NCBI GenBank assembly: GCA_963514095.1
Contig: OY741284.1
Location: 12,614,549-12,678,548 of the forward strand
Reading direction: 5' to 3'
DNA from: Eutrigla gurnardus
Lineage: Eukaryota > Chordata > Actinopteri > Perciformes > Triglidae
DNA length: 64,000 nucleotides
Shown here: in pieces, positions 24,360 to 37,700 of the stretch
Position numbering within the stretch: position 1 is the first letter of the stretch
How the letters are laid out: each line of letters starts with the position of its first letter
Translations under genes and position numbers: made by a program
Notes under the pieces: model-generated
Seen by the model: the letters and a program-made list of their open reading frames with translations, nothing else
What the model was told of the DNA's origin: nothing
Database searches by the model: none

Positions 24360-26025
24360 TGAAAGTGTTTCAAATTCAAAATAACTTATTTTCAAACGCT
24401 GAGTTGGAAACATAACGATAGTAACATCTTACTATTGTTATGATGAAACATAACCACATCATTGTTTTTTTAAATTAAGCAACTTCAAAGCGTTACCTCT
24501 GCCTCAAACAGAAAAGAAATGTAGACAATTTTGTGTTTTTTAATCCAAGACAGAAATAAATTCAATCTTTGGTTAAAAGACACAAATTTGCAAAGCCGAC
24601 TCTAATAAAACTCTGTTTCTCCCTGTTCCAATCTCAACCTTGGTCCTCAGACCTCTCTTCTTTCTCAGAAGAAAAAGAAAAAAAAAAGTAATTTCAAAAG
24701 AGGGAGTGAAGCTCCCATTAAGTGGAGGAGACAACCAGAGCCTTGATATCTGAGTTGGTTTCAATCCCCTGTCCTAATAAGGCGAAGAGAGAAATTCAAT
24801 ACACTCCTAGATACAATAAGGTCGACAATTATCTGGCTGCATCTGTCTGTTGAGTGTGTTTGTGCCTGTTTGCTTGAGGATGACTGCGTGGGCACATTCA
24901 AACCTACATATGTGCAAAACCTTGTATTGCATTCCCGTGGGCACACCGTTACATACTCAATATGGTTATTATGGCGTGTCTGTGTGATTACATATGCATT
25001 TCAGACCTATTTGCTTCCTCTGGATGGTGCACAGGAAAACACTGTTTGTATGTGTGTAAACAATGCTTGATTTTCCCTTTGTGTCGTGTGTTATCACCTT
25101 CACAATCTGGAGAAAATAGAGAGGATATTATGAGAGAAAGAATATGAGGAAAAAAAAAACCAACAGGGCCGACGTACTGTAGGTCAATTCAAGAGATAAC
25201 ACAGTCATTCCCCCGGTGTGCTGGGAGAGCACGGGCGTGGCGAAATTGAATTGATTGTTAAACTCGGGGAGCGATTAACTTCTTATCTGTGTTCGTGATT
25301 GTGAGGGTGAAAAAAACAAAGAGGACTCTTGATTTTATTCATACAGGAAGCAATTCTCTGAAACTGGAAGGGAGAAAACAAAAAACATTCTCAAAGTAGC
25401 GTGAAGGAAGAGGGGGGGAGAAGGATGGGAGGGTGGAGAGGCAGAAAAGCCAAGAGGAGAGGGATCCTGTTATTGGCTAAATGATAAATCTCGTAAATCC
25501 TAGTATCTCTAAAACGTTTGGGGGTATTTAGAGACCCCGAAGGTGAATTAAACACTAATCATGAGGATTTTCTTTGCACCAATATGAGCCTCTCTACCTG
25601 CTATAACAATGCGTTCATCAGGTCGAGCATCAATGCCTGCATGTTGGAAGCGCGGCGGTTAGGAAAATGCTCCGTATTGTTAACATGAGAAATGTGGGGA
25701 TCTGTTTGAATGCTTTTGTGTGTGGTCAGGCAGGTACAATGAGCATCGATTTTCTTTTTTGTCTCAGACCAGCTGGGGTTGTCGGGTCCTTTTGTCGGAT
25801 CAATAATTCCAGCACATTACCACACTCATGCAGTAGGTGACCGGTGAGGTGATGAGTCACTCTCTTTGCAATGAGCCTGTGTGTGTGTGTACCTTTTTGC
25901 AGAAAACTGATCATCACGTTTGCATTTTTTTGTCGCCAGAGGCACAAAATGTGTAATTTCCCTATGATCAATCAATGCTATTAATCAAAAATGGTAAAAA
26001 TGCACCTGCAAGTATGCATGTTTTT

Positions 26026-26063
<38 letters not shown>

Positions 26064-27080
26064 TAGAGCTGTGAGACAAAAGATTGAAAACTGAAAATAA
26101 AAAACTGAACACAAAATTGAATTTGTTCATCCAACTGTGAGCACAGCAGCAGTGGAATAAAGTTTCATATTCTTTACTTGGGCAAAAGAAGCGATACTCT
26201 ATTGAATCACTTGGGTACGAGTATACGAACCGAATCCAAACTCCAACAAGCAGTGCAGTTTTGTCAAGAGCTGTGTATTTTTTTTTGTTGTCAGATTTAG
26301 TTATGGACAACAGTGGAGAACTAAGTTAAAAAAAGGCAAGTTGTGACTCTGTGCCAGAAGATATTTTCTGATATTTTATTTTTCAACTGTTTCCTTTGGT
26401 CTTCCTGTGTCTCTTCAGTGACACTCACCCAAAGAACAGTGGATTCATTAAGTCCACAGTAACTACAGTAGGCTATGTTCCAAAACATACTTTGTTTTTT
26501 TGTGCCTCAACAGTGAGATCTTGAAACCGTGATCTGCAGGATTCATGGTTTGTTACATGTACCGTATGTGTGCGTTTTCACCCGTAACAGCTGTTGTTGA
26601 TAGACATCCTCACAAACAGCCTGTTCTGTCCCCCAGATAAATCCTTCATGCCGCCGGTGCCTCTGGGAGCAGGCGATGAGACGGAGAGATAAATGATGTA
26701 AGGATGAAGATTAGAGGGAGAGAGTGGTGGTGGTGGTGGTGGTGGAAGGGAGGGGGGGGGGGGACAGGAAATGAGACAACAGGAATGGACTTTGGGGTTT
26801 GGAGGTAGGAGTTGGGAGAGAGAGCAGGAGATGGATGGGGGAGATGGTGGAGGTGAGCGACATTTAACAGAGAGAGGGGACAGATGGAGAGGTAGAATAG
26901 AAGACTTTGCAGGGTGGGAATGACAGAAATCCTCCAATGTGTGCGATGAAGGAAGGGAGATTATATTAAACGCAGATGAATGGGAATATTTTCACTTCAG
27001 TTAACATTCAAGTTAGACACCATTAAAGTTGAGCATCATTTATTTTATTTCAAATTAGTGTGCCAAAAAAAATCTGATTT

Positions 27081-27115
<35 letters not shown>

Positions 27116-29360
27116 TTGATACCTTTCTGAAGGGATTATCCTGCAGTCACCTAGAAACTAAATTAAAACAGGTTGATTGAAATGCTCCGTTCTCTACTTA
27201 AAGAAACTGTCAAACATGTCACATAGCTGGAATTTTAATTCCACCAGTTCGGAGCCTGCAGTAGATTGGCTCATGATGTATATAAACCTATAGTCAAACT
27301 ATTCAAGGGGCTTATGCAAATAACTGTGTGGGGACAGGATACGAGTGGGTTTAGTGCCACTCAACAGAGAGGGGTTGCATCTATTTGTCTCCTCCTTTTA
27401 TTTTGCTCTGCACTGCTGCAGCAGTCAGCTGTTGTTGCATATTACAACCAACAGATGGTGCTGTGCTACTTCAGTTGCCACACACGTCGCTGCTTTTCTT
27501 CTTCTTCTTCTTCTTTTTTTTTTAAATCACCCGACGTGAAACGGTGAGACGGATCACCAGCAGGAAGAAGATCGAATTTATAGACAAAAGCATGCTTACA
27601 TCTAAAAGCAGTGTGAGACATTGGATTACGTAACGAAGATGTCCTGCATGCCTGCTTCCTGCTGTCATGTCCCGATAGGAGCACTGTTTGTGAGACACGG
27701 GGAAGATGTGTGCAAGGAGCTGGTATGTGCTGATTTAAAAAAGTGAAATTTGGATTTTTTTTTCTCTATCACACAGTCCTCTTTCTATGATATTCATTTT
27801 CAGTCTCCTCCCTCCTCCCCTTTCTCTCTCTTGCTGTCTCAAGCTCCCTGTTCGTCTGTTTTTTGATGATTTTCCTCCTTTCTACCCGCTCCATGTTTTG
27901 GGAGGATCCTCTTCTCAGTCTTCTGTACATTTTATTCCAATGCTCCCATTTCCTCTCAGCTAACAATGATCTGGCACTATATACACACAACGACATGTTC
28001 ACACACTATGCAAAAAGGAAAATGCATTGTTGAGGCTGCATCTAAAACCTTACCTGAACAATGAATTCAAGTCCAAACCCTCAAACAGGCCTTTGAAGAA
28101 GTGAGGACAAGCCAAAAATGACACTTTCCAAAAAATGTCCTCACTATGTATCAAGTACAAGCATTAAAACACACACACACACACACAGGACCTGGTTATT
28201 CTAATTTCCGCCTGGTTCCATTTAATTTCCAAATAAGGAGGATAATGTAATATTCAGCAATATCTGATAATCAAGTCCAGTGTTTTGCTAAAAGTGTTTT
28301 TTTCCATAACCTGTTATCTCACATCTTTGGTTTTGAATGCTTAATACATTAATATGCTGTCAGTTAAATACTGATATTTACCTTAATGGGTATAAAACCC
28401 ATTTAAAAAGTAATGACATTTCAACACGCATTATAAAACACATTAGAAGCTGCACGTAGCTAGAAGGACATGTACTGAATAGCTGCATTCATTGTGCATT
28501 GTGTCCTTACAAAAAAAAAGGAAAAGAGTCAATTCACTCCTCATCTCAAGCCACCGATAATGGGTTGTAAATGTCAGAAAGGCATGGAAGAATAAAGTAA
28601 CCACACTTGGATGCCATTCAAACACCTTCCCCTGACAATTGTCCTACTGTTTTGGACATAGATAGGTTCTCTGTTCTACAACTCAACTGCAACAAATATA
28701 CTCTTAATGTACAGCAACACCTTCCTTATACCGGTTAAGAATGAATCTTATTGCCCTTTACCGAAAGTGTGCATCATGGCGAGTAAAGAAAATGCATGAA
28801 TTTAAAAATCCCCCCTTATCCCCCCCACATGCACACAACACGCACACCAACAAACCACTGTTTGACACACATTTGATCTACTTTGACAGCACACAGAGCA
28901 TCTTAGAGGAGTCACCATGCAGGTGTCACAAGCGCTCCATGGTCAAGGCTATCTGCTGTAGGGCTGATATGCACACACACGGCAATCCACAGGCAAGGGT
29001 TAGGGTTAGATGAAGAACGCTGTTGTCTGACTTGAAGGCTAATGGCAGCAAGCAGAGGCAAAGGTCATGTAACCAGCACTTTCCCTCTGTTACTGATTCT
29101 TACATTCTTGGTCATACATATGTGAAGGCTTAACAATACAATGGCATGACTACAATAATAATGTGATCAATCTGCTCTTGTCACATCAGAGCGTAAATGT
29201 CAGAAAGGCATGAAGCCGAGAGTTATAAACAGCAGAAGAGAACATATGAGGAATACTACAGATACTATGAATATGAAGTCCGATATCACTATTTATTTGG
29301 GTAAAAAAAGGGACCGTCCATTAGATTTCCAGCAACCAAGAAAGTTAGCTGATGGACATG
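24360..29360. other. Non-coding stretch
   Basis: AT-rich DNA with short simple repeats: (GT)n at 26031, a GGT/G-rich run near 26725-26762, (TC)n near 27080-27107, a CTT repeat near 27496 and a CA run near 28170. No exon, RNA gene or named repeat was recognised. Confidence 0.5.
26031..26062. repeat. (GT)n microsatellite
   Basis: Pure GT tract of about 32 bp. Confidence 0.93.
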
Positions 29361-29374
29361 GATGTAGCCTTAAA

Positions 29375-29750
29375 TGCTAATGTGAATCTGGACCCAAGAG
29401 CAGACAGAAGGAGGCTGAAACACCAGTTTGAGATTGTGCAAGGAGGAGAAAGGGACGTGCCAGGTGTGAGCAGGTAGGCTGGGGACGAGTCTGGCTGATT
29501 GTGTGGGCCGGCTGGCAGAGCAACGCCGAGAGTCTGAACGAGGCTGGGTGGCAGTCGAGCCAGGCGGAGATCACGGTACACAGGCAAGCTGCTGCTAGCA
29601 AAACAAACGGAGAGATTAGAGCCAACAAGATTCCACGGGTAACGACGGAGCAATCTGGTGATGAGTGGAGCGAAGAGCAGGGTTCATAGACGGCTGAGGT
29701 TGAGGAGGTGAATGAGCCACAGCAATCAGCAGAGCGCCAGAGTTGAGTTG
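29375..29750. mobile_element. Probable degraded transposable-element remnant (fish-type)
   Basis: This GC-rich patch stands out from AT-rich flanks. It begins 'ggacccaagagcagacag', runs through 'gtgccaggtgtgagcaggt' and contains 'caatctggtgatgagtggag', 'agcagggttcatagacggct' and 'gagccacagcaatcagcaga'. This series resembles non-coding parts of repeats common in fish, often next to LTR-type elements. No coding motif, terminal repeat or target duplication is visible, so class and limits are open. Confidence 0.4.
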
Positions 29751-31740
29751 CGGACTTACAATTTATGATTTGCAGAAACAAGAAACCTGGAAATTTCCTG
29801 ATTTCTCTGCATTGCTTTGGCCTTGCCAAGCCTAATCTTCTTTACTGACAGGTGGAGTCTTAGACCCAGCAAACATTTTATTCCAGAGAAAATGGAGAGA
29901 ACAATTTAGCAACATAATAACATTCCACATATTCACACATTCTTCCAGTCTTGAGGAAGAATTACAGATTGATGAAGTAAACATCTGTTTTTCTAGATGA
30001 AACAACCAGGATTATACATTCTCAGCTCATAAATTTGATGGAAATTACTTTGGAAATGGTTGTTGGGGTGACAAACCTACACAAACAATACTTTCCTTTC
30101 TTCTTCTTCACACACACACATATATACTTATATGTATATATACACCGTAGTGTACAAGGGAGAACCAAAACACTCGTTCACACACGCCAAGAAATGACTT
30201 CATGTCATGATGAGTGAAGGCATGTTGCACCGGAACAAGCGTTGTGAGTCTTTCATGAAGCTGAGGGAACATAATGATGTGAGATGTGAACCCTCAGGGG
30301 AATACAAGTGTTCTTCGCTACGCGAGACGTAGTTGAGCAAACGGATGTTTTGTGTACGAGGGTGTGTGGTTGTTTTATTTTTATGAGCACATTTGAGCAG
30401 GTATTTTGCAAATATGTAATAAAAAAACTGAAGCCCGGGTGATTGAGTGTGTATGAGCCGCCTGTGTTGGAGATGTGTGTTTTGGATGTACATGCGTTGG
30501 CGTGTGAAGAGAAGAGGGAATGTTGGGAAGCTAAACGATGGTAATGGATAAGCGTGGCAGCCGTAACTCACTTTGATTTCTTTTATTCTTTTTTTTGAAA
30601 ATCTTGTTTTCTCAGTAAATCCCTTGTTTAAAGAATGAGTCAGCCCGTGTTTGATAGCCATCTTACAAATCTACATTTGCTTTCATAGTGTAGCTTCTCA
30701 TTTCTGCTCTAGAACTATTAACAGGAAGTGGAAGTAGAAGTCCTTAGAATTTACATTATTGTAACGAATGAAAATTAGCTCCATTCTGCCTCGACTGCAG
30801 TGCAATCAGCAGTGCTAAATGCTTGCTCTGAGGTGGAATGTAAATTATGCACAAATCTGGCTTCACACTGTTAATAATAGATTTAACCCCTCAAACCTCT
30901 TTTGTTGATTTAATCTAAAATGACTGAGGCTCCATGCACAGAATTGCAGTGCAAAGTGTGCTGCCCTTCTACAAATTGTATGGTACTGCCAACCAGAATA
31001 AAAATAAAAAAAAACACCAGATGGAGATGATGTAGGGTTGGAAGCTATGGACCATTACGCATATTTGACAAACAGTCCAGTTTGCATATGTGAAGTCCAC
31101 TGAAGCACAACATTTGACTTGTGTATATTCACAAGAAAGGAATGGAAAATCTCCATTTTACATACCATCACTTTGTCAAGTGGCAGTTGAGTAAATCATG
31201 TTTTCGTATTCTACGTCCATCTGCATTAATCTTCCCAGCCCAGTCGGGGGAAATCCTTATATAGTCGGTGCATGTGCAAATCCAGGTATGCACTGCATGA
31301 TTGAGTTTATTACAATACACAGCACCAAACAATGGCTGCCGTGTGCGGCTGGGAAAGGTCGGGATAAATAATCAGTACCCCTATTAGTTGTGCTTACACT
31401 GGTGGCTACAAAAGCCGAGTTAACAATGAGCCACCGCAAATAGGGCCTGAGCCGAGCAGATAATCTGAACCCCTATGTGGAGACTTTGCCTCAGTCGGTG
31501 GTTGTGTAGACGGTGGCCCCAGCATGACCAAATACACCTGTCCCCCCCACAGCAGACATTTTAGCAGAATAGGCACAGGGGAAACTAATGTGGTTAATGA
31601 TGGCTCAGCTCAATCCGGTGTTCCAGTAGGCCAACATGCACAATACCGGGACCCTGGAACTAGTTCACCTGAAGGGAATGCAGTTGTTTTTAATGTTATC
31701 CATTACACCTGTGCATTTCCTGCAGCCACAATGAAAATGA
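29751..31740. other. Non-coding stretch
   Basis: AT-rich DNA with a short CA/TATA run near 30109-30141. No supported feature. Confidence 0.5.
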
Positions 31741-31754
31741 TCGACTCACCTGCT

Positions 31755-32440
31755 CCAGTCATACAGCCAGCAGGTGTTGGGTTACAAGTTAAATGCTCTT
31801 GGGGGGGACCTTTCACTAGTTGCAGGTTTGAGAGATTCCGTTTATTGTGGATTTACCCCGGTGGTGAAGTTCTTCAGATGCAGTTATGTGTGGATTTTGC
31901 CAGCAAGCGACATCTTGAAGATCTGTTCATTGTGGACTTACAAGGAAGGTGACATTTTGAAAGATAGGAATGTGCTTTTGGTCCTCTGTTCCTCTCAGTT
32001 TAAGGGCAAATGGTGAGTTTTAAAAAAGTTTAATAATGGTTTAATGGCTGCTTCTTTTTTTTGCTATGCTTGTTTGCAGGTGTATCATCGGTGGGAAGAT
32101 TCTTAAAATTGTGGTTGGCTAACTACAGTAGTGGTTTGGAAGAGCTAGCTACTAGGGATGCTCCACCTCAATCTGTAGGATCGAGATCAAGCCCGATCCA
32201 GGCTCTTGTGATTCATACTGGTTGTATAAAGCATATCCCACCCCGACATTACATTATACATTTGAAATTCAGTATTCAGTTCAAGCTAGAGATGAAAGAG
32301 GGAAAATCCTGTTTGTCATGGATCCCTGTCAGGAATCTCAATCTAGCTACAAGCGCGTTGGAGTTATTGGAAACGTTTGGTCAGAACAATCCCATGCAGT
32401 CACCACTGTGGAATATAATTCTACAAATAGTATATAAAAC
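31755..32440 (+). pseudogene. Possible decayed gene fragment with a 67-bp intron (unrecognised)
   Basis: Two exon-like blocks are seen. The first (about 31755-32012) is open and reads HLLQSYSQQVLGYKLNALGG onward, with several Cys and aromatic residues. It stops being open at TG|GTGAGT (donor at 32013). A 67-bp gap ends in a pyrimidine-rich tract and TTGCAG (acceptor 32078-32079), a size typical of short fish introns. The second block contains YTFEIQYSVQARDERGKILF and GVIGNVWSEQSHAVTTVEYN, but in a different frame from the splice-joined first block. Joining the exons in phase meets a stop after 14 codons. It therefore looks like a broken copy of a multi-exon gene. The family is not recognised, and chance cannot be excluded. 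Confidence 0.35.
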
Positions 32441-32469
32441 TAAAAGAGCAGCCCAATCTTTTTAAAATT

Positions 32470-34520
32470 TGATGTCAACTTCATAATCTATTTGAACATA
32501 AGCCGACTTACCAGTTTAAATGATGTTCTTATATTTAATTTTTGATTTGCTTCCAAGTCTGTTTCACATTATGTTAAATTTGTATCTTCTTATCTAACCA
32601 GACACCAATCTTTGAATTGGTGAGTAGGCACTGCTTTTATAGGAGTTGATCTGTTATCTCGAACATAACAGCTTAGTGGGGCAGCGTAGGTTACCATGGC
32701 AGTCAGAAGACCCCCCCTTGTCAAATGACAACTCTCACCACATTTGCTTCACGACAATACTGAAACTAGCACTTTCCCTCAGCACCAGTTTAATGTTTAT
32801 TGCAAATGAAAGTGCTGCAGTGTGGATAGAGCTGCAGCACGTGTAGCATAAAGCCACTGCGGCTCACTTAAGGGTTGTTTTTCCTACTGTACGTCCCAAT
32901 TTTCCCAATAACGCTTCAGGGCAAAAAGTGCTAAAGAAAATGTCTCACTGGAAGGAAAATTGCTTTACTCACTGTAGCCATAACATTTAACATTTAAAAC
33001 CACACTCTCTCTCAAACGCAGACACAAACACACATATATTGTGTTTAGGTCACTAGAGAGTCATTCGATTAGCAGATGGCTACTGACTGTGTAAAATAAA
33101 AGGCAGTAAAACATGCAGTTTCACAGCTGTATTCTGAGTATTGGGTTGAAGGCACATATTGATAAGTGTATGTTCTTGTTATAGTGCTATAGCATCATCC
33201 TTTTTTAGTAAAACTCCAAATGGTTGACTAGACAGAGACACAGATGGAAGCATGGTTGATGCAAGAAATTGGAGTCAATTATCCCTTAATGTGTGTGTGG
33301 TTAAATTTTCAAAAATGGCAGCCTGGACTCGCCTTGGACTGAGATGTCAAAGACAAGTCACTAATACCGCCCACATTTTGCAGCAATATAAAAACTGTAC
33401 ATTCTTTATTCGTCCAAATGACCCCTATATACACACAAACGATGCCGCCACTGATAAAGACAGAAGAGCCGAGCACGGTTTTTCAAGATAGCCACGGGAT
33501 AAAGTCCCACACATCTCATGGGATAATGGGCTGTCAGAGTGTAACTGAGGCTCCTTATGACCCATAATGGCCACACTTACCATTACTTTGACCTTGTGCA
33601 CTAAGCGATGATAAAAGAGGCTAATTTCTATGGTGTGTGTGAGGCCGCTGTGATGCATGGCATCATTTTTAGCCCGCCACGAGATGCTCTTTGGACGTTC
33701 TGTGTATCATTAAAGGTCAAATCAAAAAGGTCACACGCCAATGGAATACACAAAAAAACAATACATATGAGTATGGGAGAGATTTTATTACTATGGGCAT
33801 GAAAAACATTGCATTTATATACATTTTTAAAAAATGCCAAAATATGGAGAAACATTTTTTAGTGATCAAAGAAATACATATACACTTATGTTGTCAAAAA
33901 TTGGTATTTCTTCCTTTCCTTTTCCCTCAAAAGTCCACAAAACAATCCACACATCTGAGTTCTGTATGTGGAACTGAAGCTTGATTTCACCCAATCATTG
34001 ATATTTCCATCAAGGTTCATGAGAGATGAAATGTTTTCCCCATCCACAACAATTGCTCGCGCTTACTCTTTCTGGACATGGATCAGATTTTGAAGATGTT
34101 TGCGCAATTAAAGACATATGTGAGATAACGCGCGCCTAATCTGTGGCATAATTAGACAATCTTAGCAGGACTCCCCTGAGAGAGAGATGGAGTTAGAGAT
34201 CGAGGCATCGATAGAGAGAGGGGGCGTAGGGGGAGAATAGAAAGAAGACAAAAAAAAGAAGCGTGGCAGTAAAAGAGGATGGTAAGAGAGTAGGAGAGTC
34301 AGTAGAGACATGAGGAGCGAGATTAATTCATGAGAAAACCACTGAAATGAAGGCGAGTCATGCTGGTAGGGCTGAACAAACTGCTATTTGTATTTCATCT
34401 GGTTTTGCTGTTCGGCAATAGAAGCACAATTTCTGTTGTGTTGTGTTTCTGCATGGGGACCGTTTCTGTCGGCTAGATGTTTCACCGTGGATGAATGTGC
34501 ACATAAATGTATGCTTTCAC
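32470..34520. other. Non-coding stretch
   Basis: AT-rich DNA. An A/G-biased part lies at about 34180-34330. No supported gene. Confidence 0.5.
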
Positions 34521-34521
34521 A

Positions 34522-34532
34522 TGTGTGTGTGT

Positions 34533-34576
<44 letters not shown>
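34522..34576. repeat. (GT)n microsatellite
   Basis: GT tract of about 55 bp with one CTCT interruption. Confidence 0.94.
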
Positions 34577-34579
<3 letters not shown>

Positions 34580-34718
34580 CAAGCATGCATGAGCTCCTCT
34601 TGGCTCCCGACACCAATCTGTGAATAGGAGTGGGATGTGAGCAGCTCTATTTTAGGGTCTGGAGCCATGTCCGTCTGTCAGTGTGGGCAAAGAGATAAAC
34701 TATTATACAACACACACA

Positions 34719-34721
<3 letters not shown>

Positions 34722-34773
<52 letters not shown>
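34722..34773. repeat. (GA)n microsatellite
   Basis: Pure AG tract of about 52 bp following a short CA run at 34711-34720. Confidence 0.95.
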
Positions 34774-34777
<4 letters not shown>

Positions 34778-34779
34778 AT

Positions 34780-37700
34780 AAACACTGATGTAATTCAAAA
34801 GTTAGTAAAAGAAACAGGAAGGAAGAGAAAAGAGATATAGCTAGACAGCAAGGTATAGAGCGAGCCTGTCTAATTTGAGCCTCTCACAGATTTATTCTCA
34901 GGCAAATTAGTCACAACAAATTGGAGTGAAGACATTTTTAAAAAGACAGGTCGCCATAGTGTGACCACTTTATCACTGTGGATACAAACATTACCATCAT
35001 CTTTTCAGAATCGTTTTCACAAAATACTACACCTAATGGATACAGAACGTTACCAGAGAACTATAATGACCTTGAATAAAAAAAAAAGAAATATCTTTTT
35101 TGAAAACTCTAAATAGGGTTATCAGTGCAAAGCGGCACATGCCCTAAATCATTTTTAAGTCATGCGACACATCCCATTCTTTAACTAATGCATATCAACC
35201 AATATATTCTTTTAAATGTAATCGTATTGGCTTTAAAAATGTAGAATTGCTAATGCTCTGATAGAGAATCCTGGTGAATGAAAACAAGTTTAAATATTAA
35301 AACAAGTAGGGGCAGATATGAACAAAATATAGGCAGCAAAGAAATGGTTACAGCAGTGACTAAAAACAGAGATGGACGGGAAGTAAGTTGATTCCACACA
35401 AGGGAGGCAGACTGTAGTCAAAACAGTAAACAAATATATATTCAATATCTCACTGCTTCTCAGTTTAACGTCCCATGAAAGAGCTGCACGGGGCTACATA
35501 CAGCAGCTTTTCTGCAGTTCTTCATGCGGAACAATGGATGCACAAGATCGAGTTAAAATAAAACAAAAGTTTGTGAGACAATGTGAGTGGGAGGGAGAGG
35601 GAGTTGGAAGCACTGGACTGAAGGGGATGTACAGAGCATATGAGTTTGAGAGATCGAGTTCTTCTGTGTTATGCTATGTTTGGTATGATGTTATTGCACC
35701 TCCTGTCTCACACACACACACAGACACACACACACATGCTGTCACATCTACCCCTGCACTGTCGCGATCCGGTAAGACAGAATAAATTACTCTGTCTCAC
35801 CGCATTTCATGCACGACTGCGTATGCACACACACACAGACACACACATGCTCACCCTCACCACCACCACTGGCATTTATAGCTGCAGGCACAATGAATAC
35901 AATCACAGCAGGAAAAAGTCATACAAATGCAGCAAATATATACCACACAAAAAAAAAAGAAAAAAAATCCTGAGCTCAGTGTAACGCAAAAGTGACTAAA
36001 TAGAATAGTTTGAATAGTTTTTTGTAGATTAAAGATTCCTCCACTACGGCATGCCAAGGCTGCTCTCATTGTCCGTCACTTCTGAACAACGTGCAAAGTT
36101 ATAAAGTCGTTTTTTATCCTCTCTCCTCGACAAATACACTCTTTCAAATGGTCCCTTTCTACCGCTTTCAAGGATGTACAATCGAGGAACACTCATCGCT
36201 TCATTTGAGGGCCTACTTGGCTTTTGTTAAGTGACCCCGAAGAGAAGAAAGCACAACATTTCTGCAGAGGGGAGCGTGCTCAAAGGCTCTGCGACATTTT
36301 GGAGAATCCAAAAAGAGAGGTTGAGTCAGGAGAGTTTTAAAATGACAGGAAGACAGGCCTCAGGAGTATTAATTCCTTTTCTTACAATTAAAAATTAGGA
36401 TGTCTGATCAATCTATAGTGCATGTAAAGTATGATGACCCGGATAGCTCCACACTCCCCTGATTGGCTGACCGTGGGAGCTTCGTTGTCAGGGGGGATAG
36501 ATCCTGCAGGGTGTCCCAAGACAGCGTGGTCCCAGGGGAGGGGCCAGGCAGTTCACTAACCCGAGGTGAACCGGTCTGAAAAGAGTTGTTGCATCTTGTA
36601 TGGAAAAGGGAAACCTGGCCCTCCATCTGTATCCAGACCTGGGAGGGGAGCTTGTCGGCAAGCATCTGCTCTGCTGGAAACAGCCGTGAGAGTATGTTTG
36701 GGGACCTCAGAATTGAGTGTCTGCTCTTTGCTGATTAGATCATGAACTTAAGCACCCAGAGAAAACTGGAGGAAATGTATATTTATTCTGGCCCTGGATG
36801 GATGGATGGATGGATGGATGGATGGATGGATGGATGGATGGATGGATGAATGAATGCATGGATGGATGGATGGATTAAAATAATTTTTTTGCACTGCTCA
36901 GCTTTTCAAATACTAGTCAAAACATATATTACGTCTCAGAGAATAAACATTAATAATAGGAAAATCAATAAGCAGCTTTGCTTTATGCTTCTTAGCTGTT
37001 CTTAAATCACTGTAAGGCACCAGCTAATTGTTTAAACACCATATAGGAGGAGCGCTTAGAAATAAATCATCCATGGATATTAAAAGGAAAGAGGAGAAGA
37101 GTACAGTAATAGAGGTAATGTAATCCAGATGGGGCACATCCCAGTCCAGATTTTCTGTTGAATATAGCTCTTGATGATTTGCGAGGCCATGACTTACACA
37201 AGGCCAAGATGTTGATAGCTGTGTACTCACTCTCTGTTGCTGTCAGGGACCTCAGCAGTTATTGTGCCAAGTGTGCTGACCTTGGAAGACTTGAAAGAGG
37301 AGGAAAAAAAGAAGAAGATTTTCTTTTTTTTTCACACTTATAGCAGTGTAGGTGTGGAGCTGTAATCAGTTTCCACAATTTCTTTGTCTGCCATTACTGT
37401 TACTACTGCTATTACTGTCATATGGATTGAGTATGTTGTAATGTTTGTTGTTTAAGCCGCACTTGTGTCCATCGACATGGAGGGTCCTGGGACAGAGGAT
37501 GTGCTGTACAGATACCCAGAGGCAAATTTGCAATTTGTGGCTATATACATTGAATTTAAGTGAATTATTAGAAGAAAAGTCCAACAAAACTGCATAGCTC
37601 ATTGAATATGCCCTTTTTCTCTGGGTCGTCGGCAGCATCATCCTGGTGGATCAGCTCCCAGCTTAAATTCATGAGGGACTGTTGGAACGATATTTTTCTT

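Noticed and set aside
31774..32016. Weak resemblance of VVKFF and YKEGDI to POT1, a neighbour of GPR37 in mammals
   Set aside because: The matching words are only five or six residues each and not in a consistent order, and the second block has no POT1-like sequence. It is listed only as an unrecognised possible pseudogene.
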